Below are positions 59,240-64,000 of a stretch of DNA of 64,000 bases, in pieces. The translations under genes and the position numbers were made by a program. The notes beneath the pieces are model-generated. The model was not told the DNA's origin. It searched no databases and saw only the letters and a program-made list of their open reading frames with translations. Every line of letters begins with the position of its first letter. Position 1 is the first letter of the stretch. This DNA is from Cycas panzhihuaensis. Its lineage: Eukaryota; Cycadophyta. The stretch lies in the NCBI GenBank assembly GCA_023213395.1, contig CM041465.1, forward strand, positions 31,317,741 through 31,381,740, read 5' to 3'.

Positions 59240-60035
59240 GATAGTAAATCAACCATTATATATTTCATCCCTTTCTTTACAATGATTTTGAAGTTAAATT
59301 CTTAGAACAATATTTACCTTCTATTGATCCTTCCCTATAAAATTAGCTTATTTACTAAGTATTAAAGACCTTGATGATCTATAAAGAAGATAAATAGATT
59401 AGCCAATAAATAATGTCTAAATTTCTATAAGGCATAAATTATGCCTAAGCCTTCTTGCTCCATCATTGAGTAATTCCACTTTGTCTGAGTCAATTTCTAA
59501 TTAGCAAACTAGATAGGAAGATATATATTGTTGTCTCCTAGTTAAGCCAATATACACCTAATGGCAACCAATGAGGCATCAACTGTATATGAAAAGGTCT
59601 ATACCAATCTAGAAATCTTAAAATAGGTACTTGTGAATTTTTTTGTTTTAGTAGATCAAATGCAAGCTACTATTGTATATATGGGCATATTCCTTAATGA
59701 ATTTCTTATAATACCTTGTCATACCTAGAAATCCTTTTATCTTCTTTGTTATTTTTGGTATAGAAAAATTTAAAATTACTACAACCTTATTTAGATTCAT
59801 TTACAACTTATCCTTTATCACCACATGTCCTAATAAGTATCCAAATAGAACCATAAATATACATTTCACTAGGTTTAAATATAAATTTCTCCTTATACAT
59901 GTTTCCGACATCAATCATAAATTTTCAAGATTGTTTTTGAGTAGAGTATAAACTATCTATTCACCCAAAAACACTTCAGTTATCTTTTTAATAGTCCATT
60001 GAAAGATGTTTAAATTGATAGAAGAACTAATGTTT
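59240..60035 (-). pseudogene. gypsy reverse transcriptase and RNase H, decayed
   Basis: Reverse transcriptase pieces are FQWTIKKITEVFLGE, a degraded catalytic stretch IVYTLL, NLVKCIFMVLFGYLLGHVVI, and KKIKGFLGMTRYYKKFIKEY. RNase H traces include ARRLRHNLC and YRSSRSLILSK in shifted frames. The V-x-DD catalytic site is lost. This is followed by integrase in the expected order. Confidence 0.75.
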
Positions 60036-60040
60036 ATTTT

Positions 60041-61646
60041 ATTAATTCATTGATCTTTGTACCATTAATGTTAATGTTGTATATATTTATGATGAGGGCT
60101 TCATTTCATATAAATAGGTTAAGTCACAATTTAATGTGATGAACCTACTAGTGTGGGGTAGTATTTTTTTCCTCATATGAAAGTGTCATAAATTATTATA
60201 ATAATATGAGGTATATTTGACACCTTGCATGACTCTTTGATTCACCTTCCTTATATTTTGTAACTATCTCTATTTTGTCTTATGTACGGGGGATTTTTCA
60301 TATTATATAGCATTATAATTTCTTATGAATAAATGAAAAGAATACATACATTTTGATTAGAGCATTAAACATTAATTTTGATGCTTATACTTTTGTGCTT
60401 ATTTTTATTTTCTATTGAATGTTTATGCAGATGTTATGAGTCTCAAACCTAGGTTGCAAACTAGGGTAACATCCATCCTCCATCACTTGGTATTAAAGTT
60501 TGTCTCTACCAAGTCTGTTGATTAATCTTCAACTTGTCTCTTATATAGTTTACTCCTCTAGTGTAGCTCCTTCAGGGCTACATTCTATTGTTGAATATAG
60601 AACCATTTATTGGTTAATCTTTCAAAGATCTACTAGCTTAACATGCTGCATTTGTACTTCAAAGTTTGAAAGTGTCATCTATAGATCTGTATGCTAAATG
60701 CTTTAAGATCTATAGCCTCATTTTATTATCCATTAGTTGTTATCTCAAAGATCTCATCAACAAAGTCTTATTGTTCTTTGTTCTTATCATTTGGTTGCTG
60801 AATAGATAATTCTTGACCAATTTTAATATGGTAATATAAGGCTTCAACCTTATAATAACTATTTTTAGAGCGATACCTTAATTAATATAGGTTATCCAAC
60901 CTCTGTTTAAGGTATACTCATACTAGTATTGGTTAACAAGTCTCCATTGAGTCATATTACAACTATTAAGCATAAAGGTGATTATTGAATACTTTTGGTG
61001 TCTATCATACTCAACGTGGAATCTGTTTTGCTCATGATACTATGTAGACTTATTGCTTCTGGCCTTTTTATCACTACATGGTATTTTGAGGTGACTGTTG
61101 GCCCTTTATTTTACTTAGGTAGTCCCTACATTGCCCTACGTTCATTGTTCTTGACTTGCATGGCCTTCATTTAATTTTAGTCAACCAACATTTGACTCCT
61201 ATTGCACTCTTACTCCATTGTTTCTCTATAAAAATGATTCTTTAAATGAAAATATCTAAGGATTAAGGCACAAACCATCAAGATTTCAAATAAGGAAGGA
61301 AGAAAGTCATGGAATGAGCTCTTTATCTGCTCGCATAGATGGATTTATATATGGTGAAGATCCAATCACTTGCTAATCATCTCCCACCGACTTACTACCA
61401 TTGGTTTTAATACATTTGAGAGTTTATTACTCTAGGAAGAATGTATTTTTAATTGTTCTAGGAATCTTGGAGCTTTATCTTCCACACTAGTATTTGTAGC
61501 TAGACATAGAGGAAGATCTCAATGTCCACAACTTACAAATCATTTTGGTTCAATGAATTTAGACTAACAACCTTATTAATAGCCTAATCAACCATGTTAA
61601 CCTTCATCATCTTATAATCCTCAGGTTGTTTGTCATTATTGTGGCA
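60041..61646 (+). mobile_element. 5' part of a copia-like element (LTR end, primer site, gag)
   Basis: LTR-like sequence ends about 60486, and a degenerate primer site TGGTATTAAAG follows at 60488-60498. The interior 60500-61646 is mostly unreadable. Its end reads RGRSQCPQLTNHFG and, further on, VVCHYCG, the first half of a CCHC zinc knuckle of Gag. The reading is cut there by another LTR at 61647. The LTR start was not defined. Confidence 0.5.
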
Positions 61647-62722
61647 TGTTGGATATGTAACAATAATTATGAGGAGGCTTAATTTTTTAGACCTTTATTG
61701 GTGTAGTTTCCCCACTTATCTTTTCTTAGGGGTATTTAAGGAGGGAGAAAACCCCCTTGGCTAGGGGATGTGAGGGGTTCCAGAACCCCCCTTGCAAGTG
61801 GGGGTTTAGGAGTGATAGCCCCTAATGTAAAAAGCTAGGGCTAAAAAACTATCAAATTATAAAGGAAATATAAGCCATTCATAAGAAGAACCTAGATCTG
61901 ATAGCTATGATTAATGTACCTTCTCTTATAACCTATTTTTAGTGTAATTGTATCACATTATATTGTATTACATCATATTTTAAGTGGACGACTATTGGTT
62001 GTTACTACTGTGAAAAATTTATGGTGATTACATGTACAAATCTTTCATTCTTGACAAATAAAGATTGATACCTTTCCTATGTGGATGTTTTCCTAGAACT
62101 TAGCTAGGGTTTTACCATGTTAAATTCTATGTGTTGGGTAATATATATGCTTTCTTATGTATGATGAATGATCTCTGGATTTATATACTTGCATTTATTA
62201 TAGTTTTGAATCCTTATTATTGTTGTAAAATAAATAGATCTTGGTGGATGGTTTTAGTTATCTAGACTAGGTTTTCTCAATAAATGGTATCGAAGCCACT
62301 CATATTTTATAGCAAGTCTATAAAGGGTTTAGTGTTGGTTCATTTTACATTAAATAGTGAAAATAACGAATGTAAAGTTTGAGGTGGAGAAGTTCAACAG
62401 GAAAAACAACTTGAAGTTATGGAAGCTCAAAGCATACGATGTTTTGGTGTAACAAGGATTGTATAAAGCCCTAGAAGGCAAGTCAAAGAAACCTTTGGGA
62501 ATGTTTAATAAAGAATGTGAGGACATGGATAAAAGAGCCCTTAGCACAATACATTTGTACTTGGCAGATGAAGTTCTATTTAACATTGCAAATGAAAAAT
62601 CAGTAGTTAGATTATGGACAAAGTTAGAAAGCATATATATGACAAAGTATATGACCAATTGAATCTACTTAAAGAGGTAACTATATTCATTGTGTATAAA
62701 GAAAGGTATTAAATTTTTTAAT
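61647..62722 (+). mobile_element. Truncated copia element: LTR, primer site, gag start
   Basis: LTR 61647-62282 (636 bp) starts TGTTGGATATGTAACAA and ends TTTTCTCAATA. It belongs to the family of 37523-38160 and 13791-14428. The primer site TGGTATCGAAGCC follows at 62285-62297. Gag-like sequence begins at 62354 and stops being collinear near 62722, where minus-strand copia sequence starts. No 3' LTR is present in the window. Confidence 0.85.
62354..62722 (+). pseudogene. copia gag start, pseudogene
   Basis: It aligns codon by codon with the gag at 38233. The start codon ATG has become ATA at 62354, and the next residues read VKITNVKFEVEKFNRKNNL. Later KALEGKSKKPLGMF and LADEVLFNIANEKSVVRLW are recognisable. 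Stops occur near codon 36 and after YMTN. It is truncated at the junction near 62722, before the zinc knuckle. Confidence 0.85.
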
Positions 62723-64000
62723 CAACCTCCAAAGGATGCCTGAGACATGGGCCCACAAATGTTTGAATGTACCAAGCCTAAAGGTTTTTTGGCATGCTAA
62801 GTTCTTCCATCTGACCTGAAAGGAGCCCAATAATATTTGTCCATAACATAAGCCTCACAAATATATTTAGGCTACTTTATGTTTGGTATGTCATGTACCA
62901 TATTTAATTTATAAAACAGATAAAGATTATTTATATTCAAGTGACCTAGGCATTGATGCCATAATTGGTCTTTTAGAATCCTAGGAGAAACATATTCCTT
63001 TAAAACAAATTGATCATTTGAATTTGATATTGAAGAAAAAGGACCAGAAGTAGAAGCAAAATTACTACAAGAGCCAAATTCATATAAGTGGATCGATGGT
63101 TTAGTTATAGTATCAGTCTTATATAGTCCCTAATCTTCATATCCTAAGGTAATTAAGTTGTCATTCAGATTTGTAATTAGGTATTTTCCAAGATGGCTAA
63201 ACAAAACATCAAAGTTTTATTTATTTATTTAGCTAACTGATAGTAGGTTATGTATCATGTTAGGTACATAGAAAATATTATTAAAATGATGTTGAGTATC
63301 AGAATTCTTCAATGAGATAGGGACATTGCTAATATTAGCAACTTCTAGAGTACTATCAACTCCAAAAATGACAAATTGATCTTGAAATAGTCTTATGTTA
63401 GTAAGGAGTTCTTTTAAACTAGTCATATTTTGCAAGGCACCTGAATCAGTCAACTAAGAAATATCAAAATGATGAGTTAATAAAGTAGCAAAGAAAAGAT
63501 TTTGAGAGTTAGTCATGTGGCCTATGTGATTCTATCTCTAGTTGTGATTCCAATTCTATTGGTTCCTCTGAGAAGCATTTTGATTTTGTCTCCTTAGTCC
63601 CTAGTAATTTGGCTAATTTTATCTTTATGGTCCCTCATAATTTTCATACCCATGATTTTGATTACCTTGCATAGTAGGATAGTTCTAAAATTATTATTGT
63701 TAAAGGTTAGCTCTCTTTTTCTTATAATCAAGTGTTATATGACTAGGTTTTCCACAATAGTGATAAAAAACCTTAGGATTATAAGGTGGTTAAGGTTGAC
63801 ATGGTCGATATGGCCACTAATTAGACTACTAATAAGGTTTTTGGTTCAAATTTATTGAAAAAAAAATGATGTGTCAATTATAGATGTTATGGTCTTCCTC
63901 TATGTCAGGTTATAAATACTGGTATGGAAGAGGAAGCACCTAGATTTCCTAAATGATTTAGAATACATTCTTCTTAGATCAATAGACCATCAAATATATT
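62723..64000 (-). mobile_element. Copia fragment, minus strand: gag end, protease, integrase start
   Basis: Read leftward from the window end: a zinc knuckle YHYCGKPSHITLDYK near 63780-63735 (one cysteine lost), the protease site TDSGALQNMTSLKELL near 63450-63400 with D-S-G intact, and FYVPNMIHNLLSVS. Then comes an integrase start with KPLGLVHSNICGPMS near 62790-62745. It ends abruptly at about 62723 against the gag of a plus-strand copia. The right side continues past the window. Confidence 0.75.

Larger units (their letters stand above)
57083..60040 (-). mobile_element. Decayed Ty3/gypsy element, pol part
   Basis: Read leftward it holds reverse transcriptase (about 60030-59700), RNase H (about 59480-59250), integrase core (about 58800-58470) and integrase C-terminus (about 58250-57990). 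No LTR or TSD was recognised. The 5' side is cut near 60040, where plus-strand copia LTR-like sequence begins. 57083-57980 shows no gene and may be the 3' tail. Confidence 0.75.

Overview
This window is repeat-dense nuclear DNA from a land plant, most likely a seed plant with a large, retrotransposon-rich genome. The evidence is nested Ty1/copia and Ty3/gypsy LTR retrotransposons using initiator-Met-tRNA primer sites (TGGTATCAGAGC), and broken pieces of typical plant genes: a CH-domain kinesin-14, a PPR protein, a DRP2 dynamin, a GATL glycosyltransferase and perhaps AKR2. I found no intact host gene, tRNA, rRNA or CRISPR. The species cannot be fixed by reading alone; a gymnosperm-like genome is only a guess. 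The sequence is AT-rich throughout except for one GC-rich gypsy element (42068-55306) and its related solo LTR (3908-6664).

Layout, left to right. 1-592: 5' end of a minus-strand copia-like element. 593-3730: decayed minus-strand gypsy gag-protease. 3731-6790: a ~30-bp minisatellite split by a 2.76-kb solo LTR. 7344-12986: a gag-only non-autonomous LTR element with a repeated primer site and a ~960-bp AT microsatellite. 12987-16260: decayed gypsy gag, split by a 638-bp solo copia LTR with a perfect TSD. 16260-19064: old remnants. 19065-25985: a complete but decayed minus-strand copia. 26670-26990: a second copy of the 30-bp minisatellite. 27000-28441: uncharacterised decayed minus-strand coding sequence.

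28442-57082 is a nest. The outer element M is minus-strand and about 6.1 kb without its insertions. It carries (a) a 3.9-kb LTR element (30185-34109, TSD TTTAC) containing a captured kinesin-14 fragment, and (b) an 18.6-kb copia (37523-56100, TSD CTGAA). That copia is itself split in its RNase H region by a 13.2-kb GC-rich Tat-like gypsy (42068-55306, TSD GATAC). Between (a) and (b), pieces of PPR, DRP2 and GATL genes lie end to end in one orientation. 57083-60040 is a decayed minus-strand gypsy pol, followed by three truncated copia pieces up to the window end.

Nothing here forms an operon or pathway. The interest lies in nesting order, capture and shuffling of host exons by non-autonomous elements, the position of a second RNase H domain in the Tat-like element, and several structural oddities in LTRs and primer sites.
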